A stretch of DNA of 64,000 nt from Hirschia litorea (lineage in GTDB: Bacteria; Pseudomonadota; Alphaproteobacteria; Caulobacterales; Hyphomonadaceae): positions 620,001 to 684,000 of the forward strand of contig NZ_JBHTBR010000002.1 in NCBI RefSeq assembly GCF_042665075.1, in the 5' to 3' direction. The translations under genes and the position numbers were made by a program. The notes beneath the pieces are model-generated. The model made no database searches, had not been told where the DNA came from, and worked only from the letters and a program-made list of their open reading frames with translations. Below, in pieces: positions 26,932 to 34,483 of this stretch. Numbering within the stretch: position 1 is the stretch's first letter; each line of letters starts with the position of its first letter.

Positions 26932-27330
26932 TTAAATATATTTCTTTATCAACGCCGTGAAACGCTCTGTTGAAATATCATCCTTTGACATAGTCGCTGA
27001 TAGAGAATTATCTATTTCATGTGTCCCGATGTTATTGGGGATCTCACCCGAAAACAGCACGAGCGGACCTTCGTAAGCAGCGCGCAATTCCTGCACTGAA
27101 TACCTAAAGTCAAAATGCGGCGGTAAAAGATTGTCCAATAAGACAATATTCGGACGCTTCTGACTTATTCGAATTAAAGCAATTTCAATATTCGCTGCAT
27201 GGTCTATCTCTATGTGATCAAGCCCAGCCTTAGAAACATAAGCCTCGACCAACTTTGAAACATTGGCGTGGTCATCAACAACGAGAATACTCGCGCTCTT
27301 TACATCCAGATTTTTTGACGTTTGAGACAT
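26932..27330 (-). CDS. single-domain response regulator (receiver)
   Basis: A 132-residue stand-alone receiver domain with the acidic pair in ILVVDDH (Asp19, Asp20) and the likely phosphoacceptor Asp66 in VLLDNLLPP. A Ser in VLFSGE and the conserved Lys in TMSKDD complete the active site. There is no output domain, so it would act by protein contact or in a phosphorelay. It is the third gene of a minus-strand kinase-regulator-regulator series, 59 bases after the second gene. The partner and stimulus are unknown. Confidence 0.82.
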   Translation of the reverse strand: MSQTSKNLDVKSASILVVDDHANVSKLVEAYVSKAGLDHIEIDHAANIEIALIRISQKRPNIVLLDNLLPPHFDFRYSVQELRAAYEGPLVLFSGEIPNNIGTHEIDNSLSATMSKDDISTERFTALIKKYI

Positions 27331-27389
27331 TACTACTCGTTATTTCATTTCCAAATTACACAACGGATTATACCTTTAGAGTGGTACAC

Positions 27390-27806
27390 CTAATCAATAT
27401 TAGGAAGCTTTACTTCTTGTAACCAAAAGTCGCGCAAGAATGATGCAATTCTTTTATAACCATCTATAGAATCTGGTTTTACCATGTATGCGTTGGCATG
27501 TCGTCTATAAGACTCAGCTATATCCGACTCATCATCAGACGTTGAAAGAACAATAGCTGGAATATTTTTCAGTTTCTCATCAGTTTTTAATGTCTCGAGT
27601 AGACCACGACCACCCATGCCAGGCATGTTGAGATCAGTCACGATGATTTTAGGGGCACTGCCATTATTTAAAGATGCCAACGCGCTCTCCGCGTCCTTAG
27701 CAATTTCAACATCGAGATCCGGATCAACCTGTTTAAGCGCTCGCATTATGAATTTACGATCTTTAAGATCGTCTTCAACGAGTAGTATCCCCACCTGCCT
27801 TAACAT
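27390..27806 (-). CDS. single-domain response regulator (Rcp1-like receiver)
   Basis: A 138-residue receiver with ILLVEDD (Glu11, Asp12, Asp13), the phosphoacceptor Asp58 in IVTDLNMPGMGG, LSTSDDE and the Lys in YMVKPDS. The C-terminal extension (FLRDFWLQEVKLP) is typical of the Rcp1-like response regulators that work with phytochrome-type or GAF/PAS histidine kinases. It lies 20 bases downstream of such a kinase gene and is almost certainly its partner. No DNA-binding domain is present. Confidence 0.87.
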   Translation of the reverse strand: MLRQVGILLVEDDLKDRKFIMRALKQVDPDLDVEIAKDAESALASLNNGSAPKIIVTDLNMPGMGGRGLLETLKTDEKLKNIPAIVLSTSDDESDIAESYRRHANAYMVKPDSIDGYKRIASFLRDFWLQEVKLPNID

Positions 27807-27826
27807 GAATGCTATTCTCCCGCCGA

Positions 27827-30271
27827 TTAATAATTAAAAGACAACACAAATCGTGCGCCATCTTGGTATTTAGAGTCTAGATACAAATCACCCTCATGCA
27901 AAGCCATAATCTTCTTACATAGAGCTAATCCTATCCCTGCACCTTCTATATCATTGGAATGATGGAGTCGCTTAAAAGGTTCAAATATTTTCTTCTCAAA
28001 AGCGAGAGGAACGCCAACACCGTTATCTTCAACAATAATCATTTTACGACGCTCGATAGCGTTCATTTCGCTATAGATATTGATATGCAAATTTTCTTTA
28101 TTGCCATATTTGCATGCATTTACGATTAAATTCTGTATGACCTGAACCATCAATTCGAAATTGACATTATATTCGAACAAGTCACCTACATTAATCTCTA
28201 CAGTGGTACCGTTTGCTTCCAAAGTTACTTGCTTGCGTGCTTGGCTAACGACATCAGCTAAATCAATTTTTTGCATGTCAATGTTTTCGCTATCCAGCTT
28301 GAACAAGTCATACAAACTACGGACAATTCCACGCATTCGTCCCAGACCAGATTGAATTTCTTCGAGATATTCAGCTGAATCTCCAGGCAATTCTATGTCG
28401 AAGGTCTGAAGTTCGTCTGCAAATAGTTCCGCAAACATAGCTGATTGCCGCAAAGGCGCTTGCAGATCGTGTGATGCCACAAAAGCAAAATCAGATAGAC
28501 TTTCATTTAAACGAGACAATTGCTGCTCTTTGCGTTTTATCTCAGTTATGTCTGTCGAAACCGCTAGAATGGTCCTGTTGCCCTTATGATCGGTCATAGG
28601 AATCTTATCTGTAGATATCCATCCTTCTTCGCCATGCGTGGGTGCGTAGGATTCTATGATGTTTCTTATTGCAACACCTGAATCAACAACTGCTTTATCA
28701 TCTGCTAGATATTTAGCGGCTAATTCTGGAAACAATTCTTCTGTTTGGACACCCTCCACATCTCGGGGATCTTCCAAACCTACTGACCTAACAGCTGCGA
28801 CGTTTGCACGGAGAATTTTGTTATTATCGTCCTTGTACCAAATTCGAGCTGGGACATTATCCAATACTGTTCTTAGTTCATGGTTTAGATCGCCAAGCAT
28901 CTCAAGCGCAGATTCTAACTCCATTGCATGGCCAATGCGGGACGCAATAATTGTAAGCAACTCAAGTTCTGAATTAGGAAAAGGATTGATTCTTGGCCGA
29001 TCACTTACGAAACTTATCGTCCCATTAAATTTACCATGAACAAAAATAGGAGCACCAATATAACTTCCAAAATCGTTTTGGGGCATGCAAGGGTGCGTTA
29101 TCGCTCCTGCATTTTGGATGTCATCAAACGCGATGGGACGCTGCTCTTGGGCAATGATTGAACAGATAGTGTCTGTCAATTTCATTTGCCCACCGGCATG
29201 CACTCCCTCCATATTACCGATATATGATCTAATATTATAAACATCGCCTCTGATTTCAGAGATAAAGCCATCAGTTGCTCCGAAATTTTTCCGGCCAAGC
29301 TCTAACAAGCCTTCCATGTATTTTGTAGGATCACTGCCTGCTAGTGGAGATATTGTCTTTAATTCACGGACGGTCGTTTCAAAATTTTTCCGATCAGTAA
29401 TTGGTGTGGACGTAATAGTTAAACCATCCTCGCCACACGGGGCACCCACGACTCGGAACCACCCTTCTATACCTTCGGAAGAATATGGAGATTCAACCGT
29501 AAAAGATTGCCCTGTGTCTACGGCATCAACGTAAAACTTGTAAAATTCAGAGTCTTTTAACCCTGGAAAGACCTCAAGGAGTCTTTTATTTACAATCTCA
29601 ACCGGTGCGATTCCAGCAATTAATTTCAATGTATTATTCGCACCTAAAACATCAAAATCGGTCACCATTCCAGCAGAATCTCGGACAGCCTCAAGTCTTA
29701 AAATTAAAGCCTCACTCGCATTATAAATGGAACGCGAAATTTCACTTTCTTTGCGAGCAGATTCAGCCAACTGAAAAACTTTTCGCGTTAGGTCATGACT
29801 TTGAATCATACCCATAATAGTCGCGGCTAACTGCGCTAAGCGTTTTCGCTCTTTTAGGCGAAATACTTTAGGCTCATGTCCTATAACGCACAAAGTTCCC
29901 AGCGCATGTCCCTCTTTGGTTATCAAAGGCGCACCGGCATAAAACCGAATATGAGGCTTACCTGTAACAAGAGGATTTTGAGCGAACCGAACGTCTTTAG
30001 TCGCGTCCTCTACCACCATAACATCTGATGCTTGAATGGCATGGTGACAAAATGCAACTTCTCGAGAAGTTTCACTAACGCCTTCAAGGCCGCAATTTGA
30101 CTTAAACCATTGTCGTTTTTCATCAACTAACGACACAAGGGCAATTGGAACATCAAATAAATCTGAGGCCAATTGGGTTATGTTGTCGTACTGTTCTTCT
30201 TGCGGTGAATCGAGAATGTCTAATGAAAGAAGCGCCTGCAATCTCGCAAATTCGTTAGTGATCTCATCCAT
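27827..30271 (-). CDS. cytoplasmic multi-sensor histidine kinase (GAF-PAS-GAF-PAS-HisKA-HATPase)
   Basis: An 814-residue kinase with no membrane segment. The domains appear to be: GAF (about 25-165, DVPIALVSLVDEKRQWFKS), PAS-like (175-290), second GAF (310-455), PAS with PAC (470-585, ending AVSTDITEIKR), then HisKA and HATPase. The phosphoaccepting histidine is His601 in SHDLQAPLRQ, the N box is in NLIVNACKYGN and the G boxes are EDNGVGV and GAGIGLAL. HDLQAPLR is the H-box form shared with phytochrome-type kinases. The GAF domains lack an obvious bilin-binding Cys motif, so light sensing is not implied. It is followed by two receiver-only genes, giving a complete two-component unit with a protein-protein output. 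Confidence 0.88.
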   Translation of the reverse strand: MDEITNEFARLQALLSLDILDSPQEEQYDNITQLASDLFDVPIALVSLVDEKRQWFKSNCGLEGVSETSREVAFCHHAIQASDVMVVEDATKDVRFAQNPLVTGKPHIRFYAGAPLITKEGHALGTLCVIGHEPKVFRLKERKRLAQLAATIMGMIQSHDLTRKVFQLAESARKESEISRSIYNASEALILRLEAVRDSAGMVTDFDVLGANNTLKLIAGIAPVEIVNKRLLEVFPGLKDSEFYKFYVDAVDTGQSFTVESPYSSEGIEGWFRVVGAPCGEDGLTITSTPITDRKNFETTVRELKTISPLAGSDPTKYMEGLLELGRKNFGATDGFISEIRGDVYNIRSYIGNMEGVHAGGQMKLTDTICSIIAQEQRPIAFDDIQNAGAITHPCMPQNDFGSYIGAPIFVHGKFNGTISFVSDRPRINPFPNSELELLTIIASRIGHAMELESALEMLGDLNHELRTVLDNVPARIWYKDDNNKILRANVAAVRSVGLEDPRDVEGVQTEELFPELAAKYLADDKAVVDSGVAIRNIIESYAPTHGEEGWISTDKIPMTDHKGNRTILAVSTDITEIKRKEQQLSRLNESLSDFAFVASHDLQAPLRQSAMFAELFADELQTFDIELPGDSAEYLEEIQSGLGRMRGIVRSLYDLFKLDSENIDMQKIDLADVVSQARKQVTLEANGTTVEINVGDLFEYNVNFELMVQVIQNLIVNACKYGNKENLHINIYSEMNAIERRKMIIVEDNGVGVPLAFEKKIFEPFKRLHHSNDIEGAGIGLALCKKIMALHEGDLYLDSKYQDGARFVLSFNY

Positions 30272-30494
30272 CCAATTGGGCCTTGTATTCCTGAAAGTAC
30301 ATGCAATCTAAACACTACAACATTCATATCTAGTAAACATTGTTTCATTTATTACTTTTTCAGCTAAATTTGCTAACCTTAGATAGAGTTAGTAAATTAG
30401 TTTAACCATACATGAGCAAACCATTCTCACCAAATTTATTAACTTATCATGCGGGATAAAGTCTGAATTCCAATATGCCACTGCTATCAATTAT

Positions 30495-31187
30495 CTAACT
30501 TAAAAAAGTAGCGATCTCTTTGAACGATTTTTTTATTTTAGCCGTTGCTGGAACAACAGCGTCATCGCTGGGGTGACCAACTGTTAAGATCATAGTTGGC
30601 TTTTCATGTTCCGGTCGTCCGCATAATTCATTGAGGAATTTCATAGGGTTGGGTGTATGCGTGAGCATAGACAACCCAGCTTGGTGTAGGGACGCAATGA
30701 GTAGCCCAGTGGCGATTCCAACACTTTCAGGTACATAATAATTTTTATACTTTGAACCATTTTCATAATGACCAAATCGTTGAGCAAAAACAATTATCAA
30801 CCAAGGCGCGTCTTCTAGGTGTGGTTTAGATTCGTCAGTACCGATGGGCTCTAAAGCTTTAATCCATTCATCTCCGCCACCTCCTGCATAAAACGCTTTT
30901 TCTTCTTCTTCAGCAGCCAGCCTAATCTTCTTTTTGATTTTTTGATTGCTTATCGCAACGAAATGCCAGGGTTGATGGTTAGCGCCAGATGGTGCCGTCC
31001 CTGCTGTTCGAATAGCATTTTCAATAACGCTCACAGGTACCGGCGTCGTTTTATATTCGCGAACAGTGTGCCGCCGCTTCATATTGTCGTAAAAAGCTTG
31101 GGTTCTAGCCAACATTTCAGTATCTGCAAAATCGAACCTATCTGGCAGTGCCAATGGCTGATATTTAAAATCTTGTTTGTTGATCAT
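30495..31187 (-). CDS. nitroreductase-fold flavoprotein, iodotyrosine-deiodinase-like
   Basis: A 230-residue FMN protein of the nitroreductase superfamily. RRHTVREYK (FMN contacts), RTAGTAPSGANHQPWHF and the C-terminal LCGRPEHEKPTMILTVGHPSDDA closely follow the iodotyrosine deiodinase (IYD) family rather than general nitroreductases. The three lid residues that bind the substrate amino acid zwitterion in IYD (Glu153, Tyr157, Lys178 in mammalian numbering) have counterparts with identical spacing: Glu96, Tyr100 and Lys121. The enzyme may therefore reductively dehalogenate halotyrosines or related halophenols with FMN and a reductant; this is inference. Neighbours (histidine kinase, pseudouridine synthase) do not indicate a pathway. 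Confidence 0.78.
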   Translation of the reverse strand: MINKQDFKYQPLALPDRFDFADTEMLARTQAFYDNMKRRHTVREYKTTPVPVSVIENAIRTAGTAPSGANHQPWHFVAISNQKIKKKIRLAAEEEEKAFYAGGGGDEWIKALEPIGTDESKPHLEDAPWLIIVFAQRFGHYENGSKYKNYYVPESVGIATGLLIASLHQAGLSMLTHTPNPMKFLNELCGRPEHEKPTMILTVGHPSDDAVVPATAKIKKSFKEIATFLS

Positions 31188-31273
31188 TTTAGATAATTCC
31201 CATTTAGACTTGGCGACATAAAACCCACGCCCTCAGTTGGAAGTATTTCAGCGAGAAAATCATAAATTCAATT

Positions 31274-31825
31274 TTATGGGCTCTCTATCCATTTTCCAGT
31301 TTCAATCCCATCAATCGTCCAGCTTCCAACCCTGTATCGAATTAACCGCAAAGTTGGGAAGCCTATCGCAGCCGTCATTCTTCGTACCTGCCTGTTTCTA
31401 CCCTCGGATATGGTCAACTCAATCCAACAATCTGGAACACTTTTGCGATATCGGACCGGCGGGTTTCTCGGCCACAAATGGGCTGGTTCTTCAATTCTTC
31501 GGACCTTGCATGGAGCTGTCAGACCATCTTTCAGAACAATACCCTGCCGGAGCAAATTAAGATCCGTTTCACTCGGTTCTCCCTCGACTTGCGCCCAATA
31601 GCATTTTTCCATCTTATGTTTGGGGTGACTTATGCGCTGCTGGAGCTTCCCATCATCCGTTAAGACGAGAAGCCCTTCGCTATCCCTATCTAAGCGACCA
31701 GCGGCATACACCTGCGGCACATTGATAAACTCGGATAAAGTTTTGCGAGTTGTTTGCGACAACCCAGCATCGGTAAACTGAGATAAAACATCAAAGGGTT
31801 TATTGAATAGTATTATTTTGGACAT
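31274..31825 (-). CDS. RluE-type rRNA pseudouridine synthase
   Basis: A protein of 183 residues in the RsuA/RluB/E/F family. The catalytic aspartate lies in GRLDRDSEGLLVLT, and ISEGRNRQVRRM is the second family motif. The N-terminal S4 domain of RsuA/RluB is absent: the protein begins directly with SKIILFNKPFDVLSQF, as in RluE, which modifies U2457 of 23S rRNA in E. coli. ATG at 31825 is preferred because it matches the family start; an in-frame ATG at 31840 would add MACRD. No operon partner is evident. Confidence 0.88.
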   Translation of the reverse strand: MSKIILFNKPFDVLSQFTDAGLSQTTRKTLSEFINVPQVYAAGRLDRDSEGLLVLTDDGKLQQRISHPKHKMEKCYWAQVEGEPSETDLNLLRQGIVLKDGLTAPCKVRRIEEPAHLWPRNPPVRYRKSVPDCWIELTISEGRNRQVRRMTAAIGFPTLRLIRYRVGSWTIDGIETGKWIESP

Positions 31826-31882
31826 ATCTCTGCATGCCATATTCGATGCAAACGCGACAAGAGCGCTTTAGTCGAATTACAC

Positions 31883-33055
31883 CTATTCTACATGGGTTTT
31901 CCCGCGCTTTCGGAAAGCAATTCCAACTTCTTTTAATCGCCTGGCAGAATTTGGTTCACATGTCGCAATATGATCGAAACGACGTTTCATCCTTAAGGCG
32001 ATAGACGTTTCATCCGTTGTGCCAAACATATTCCAAAAATTGAAACTCGTCGCTTGAAGGTTTCCCATAAGCGTTTTTCGAGAAACTTGAAAGTCTGCAA
32101 TTTTTCTCTTTGGTTGTGCAAAATACTTTTTGTAATGGTCGTGTCCACCTGACAAGTCATAGGTTTTCAAACCCATTTCATCCATTTTTTCAATTGCACG
32201 ATACAGCAGCACAATACCCGGTGCCGACTCGCTAAAACCTGGATCATAAGCTGATATCCAAGGATGAAAGTCACATTTTGCCCTTACACCAAAATGACCA
32301 GCTATAAATTTTCCATCGACCCATATTTCCGTAGAGTATCCACCAAATTGAGATGCCTCAGAAAACGGTAACTCCACGAAAGCATCCAACGCCTCGCGAC
32401 TAAATGATGTCGACAAAATATCAACTAAGCCGCTGCGCTGAAATTGAGCGCTTTTCCAATCAAATAATTGTTTGAGACTTTCCTTGCTGGGTGCACCAAA
32501 ACGAAGTTCAACTTGCGTAAAATCTTTCTCCATCTTCCGACTTAAACGACGAAAGTTCTTGTGACGTTTTGGGTTCTCTTTAAATCTCGACGCTAAATAG
32601 TCCGCTGCAGTTTGGTCTGCTAATTGTACAACATATGAAAGCCCTGGATTTGACACCTTAGTATCCACAACTGTCTCTATTGGTGTAACGCTCGCACTCG
32701 CACGATAACTATGGCATCCCAGCGCTTCCAAAACTTTTGCAAGCTCAAGATTATACCCAGCTGCAACAATAGGTCCTGAATAGTCATCAAACGGAGCTCC
32801 GACTGGTCTTACCAATCCACCAGGTCGCACATGACCGCAAAAAAAGCCAACCGGTAAGGCTCCTGACTTGATAAGCACCACACGAACATCATCACGTTTG
32901 CTAGCTATCGCTTTAGCAAATTCAAACGTTAATAACGCTGTCGAGTACACAGGATCTGCTAGACGTAAGTTTTCCCAATCTTGAATTTCTTTGTCACTCA
33001 GTTCGGGAACGCGTTTTACGACATAAGTTAAATCACTAGATATTTGGGAGCTCAT
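31883..33055 (-). CDS. CelD/BcsL-family GNAT acetyltransferase (FemAB-like)
   Basis: A 390-residue protein with the double-GNAT fold of the CelD/BcsL (BioF2/FemAB-like) group. The conserved parts are the central basic stretch RFKENPKRHKNFRRLSRKM, then HFGVRAKCDFHPWISAYDP and PGIVLLYRAIEKM, and finally YDLSGGHDHYKKYF near the C terminus. Members are found in exopolysaccharide or envelope loci and are thought to transfer acyl or aminoacyl groups, but the substrate here is unknown. Its ATG overlaps the stop codon of the upstream cupin gene (ATGA at 33052-33055), so the two are translationally coupled and probably functionally linked. Confidence 0.8.
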   Translation of the reverse strand: MSSQISSDLTYVVKRVPELSDKEIQDWENLRLADPVYSTALLTFEFAKAIASKRDDVRVVLIKSGALPVGFFCGHVRPGGLVRPVGAPFDDYSGPIVAAGYNLELAKVLEALGCHSYRASASVTPIETVVDTKVSNPGLSYVVQLADQTAADYLASRFKENPKRHKNFRRLSRKMEKDFTQVELRFGAPSKESLKQLFDWKSAQFQRSGLVDILSTSFSREALDAFVELPFSEASQFGGYSTEIWVDGKFIAGHFGVRAKCDFHPWISAYDPGFSESAPGIVLLYRAIEKMDEMGLKTYDLSGGHDHYKKYFAQPKRKIADFQVSRKTLMGNLQATSFNFWNMFGTTDETSIALRMKRRFDHIATCEPNSARRLKEVGIAFRKRGKTHVE

Positions 33056-33972
33056 TCTGCAGCTACAATTTCTTGCAACGGTGTCACTTCCAGTGTGTTT
33101 TTATCTATTTCAAAAGTAATAGGTGTGATTTGTTTATCAGGCGTTTTTCGAAACAACTTTATACCACGCGCTAAAATAGCTTTTGAAAGCAAATCAACGC
33201 CGCCACCTTTAGGTAAGGTTGCATCCATCCCCATGGATCGACGCAACACGCCATTTGTATAAAGCGCATTCGCCCTTAATAAGGCTGTTGGAGTCATATA
33301 TTCACACGACAATGAAACGTTCATCATGTCGCTGTTTTGAACACGGTGAGGCGCGTTTTGCGGCCAAGTGATCGCATCCCCCGGCTTCATGTCAATTTTA
33401 GCCACATAGTCTTCAAATCCATGTTGATAGAGCATTTCTTCTTCTTGCTCTCGCAACACAACAGCTTCAATTTGTTCTGCTGTCGCAAATGGTGCTTTCG
33501 CAGGATAGAGATAGACCGTCTTTTCACCGCGCAACTGCACCAAACAAACCAACGGTATATCTAAATGATAGTGAACATGAATATGAGGGGATGAAATCAG
33601 CACGCCAACGTCTTGCTTTAACGTCTTGATATGTGCTGCCGAGTCCAGATTTGAAAATAGACGTTGTTTTATCTCTTCATATTCTGGCAGATATTTATTC
33701 ACAGCCCGAAGATTTAACCAAATGCGTCCCTTTTTTACTGCTCGTATCAGTTCCGCTCCTGATAAATCCAACGCTCGTCCATGCATGGCTTTCACGCGAC
33801 CCTCGGCATGATCGGGAAAGGAATATAACCCCAAATTCTCACGAGGGTAGCGATCTAAAAGATCTGCAATTCCGTCATCAGAGAATTTTTCATCTTTGTG
33901 CCAATCATGTTTAGCACTGATAATTTCGTGTGAGAATTTTTCTGGTGTATCTTCAGGCCAGTCAAAACGCAT
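33052..33972 (-). CDS. cupin/JmjC-like putative 2-oxoglutarate-Fe(II) oxygenase
   Basis: A protein of 306 residues with a double-stranded beta-helix. A metal triad is visible: HYHLDIP gives His136-x-Asp138 and NAPHRVQN gives the distal His209, as in JmjC/cupin_8 dioxygenases; Lys151 or another basic residue would bind the co-substrate. Similar proteins are found in alphaproteobacteria next to CelD/BcsL-type acetyltransferases, and a small-molecule or polysaccharide hydroxylation role is plausible but unproven. ATG at 33972 is chosen since AGGA precedes it by seven bases and the sequence MRFDWPEDTPE is well formed; an in-frame ATG at 34050 has no ribosome-binding site. Coupled to the downstream acetyltransferase gene. 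Confidence 0.7.
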   Translation of the reverse strand: MRFDWPEDTPEKFSHEIISAKHDWHKDEKFSDDGIADLLDRYPRENLGLYSFPDHAEGRVKAMHGRALDLSGAELIRAVKKGRIWLNLRAVNKYLPEYEEIKQRLFSNLDSAAHIKTLKQDVGVLISSPHIHVHYHLDIPLVCLVQLRGEKTVYLYPAKAPFATAEQIEAVVLREQEEEMLYQHGFEDYVAKIDMKPGDAITWPQNAPHRVQNSDMMNVSLSCEYMTPTALLRANALYTNGVLRRSMGMDATLPKGGGVDLLSKAILARGIKLFRKTPDKQITPITFEIDKNTLEVTPLQEIVAAE

Positions 33973-34133
33973 AATACTATCCTGTTTCCTATTCAGCGAA
34001 CGCCATAGACGATAATAGAGTTCTTCCCAACACTTTTTCGCATACGCCATTATGCGAGTTTTGTGCCAAACAAAAGCGCAATTTTGAACCCAAATCTATC
34101 AACGTAGGAATTGCATTTCTATATCATATATCC

Positions 34134-34147
34134 ATCAAACGTTTGAT
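34134..34147. promoter_or_regulatory. 14-base perfect palindrome upstream of the cupin and porin genes
   Basis: ATCAAACGTTTGAT is perfectly self-complementary. The central AAACGTTT resembles operators of LacI-type regulators. It lies 161 bases upstream of the cupin start and 336 bases upstream of the porin start, so either could be its target. No LacI-type gene is in the window. Confidence 0.45.
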
Positions 34148-34273
34148 CGCACCCATTTCCGTCGTTTTGTTTAGTCTGCAATCAAATTAGCGCTTTAAAT
34201 TTGGGCGTTAGTCTCAATTTGTTGCGCGTTCACGCGTCACCGAAACACTTTCTTTGTTCAAGAACAGAGATAG

Positions 34274-34292
34274 TTTTGACGGATAGTCAAAA
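34274..34292. promoter_or_regulatory. inverted repeat TTTTGAC-N5-GTCAAAA upstream of the porin-nasTS operon
   Basis: Seven-base arms match perfectly around GGATA. It lies about 190 bases before the porin start codon. It could be an operator in the promoter, or the first hairpin of the leader RNA if transcription starts upstream. The sequence alone does not decide. Confidence 0.45.
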
Positions 34293-34329
34293 TGAATGGC
34301 TCCCTTATATCACGCAAGTCGCAGACGAC

Positions 34330-34417
34330 GATGCATAAGCATCAGCCCGATGTCGGGATTAGATGGAGCGAAGAAGCTGAACAAACTCTCATTTGTTTCA
34401 AGCCCTCGGCTTTGAAA
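34330..34417 (+). promoter_or_regulatory. leader with stacked hairpins and candidate attenuator before the porin-nasTS operon
   Basis: Four hairpins follow one another in the leader: GATGC/GCATC (34330-34343), CCCGA/TCGGG (34346-34357), GAACAAA/TTTGTTTC (34379-34399) and TTTCAAGCC/GGCTTTGAAA (34396-34417, one bulged T). The last is GC-containing and followed by a short T-rich stretch (CAGTTTT), so it could terminate. The third overlaps it by four bases, so the two are mutually exclusive, as in an antiterminator/terminator switch. NasT, encoded in the same operon, is an ANTAR-type antiterminator, which fits. The 511 bases between the cupin start and the porin start hold no gene. Confidence 0.45.
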
Positions 34418-34483
34418 TCAGTTTTCCCTTCTACCGTTAAGTCTTTCTGACACTCAGCGGTACATCTTTTCCGAGATATTCTC

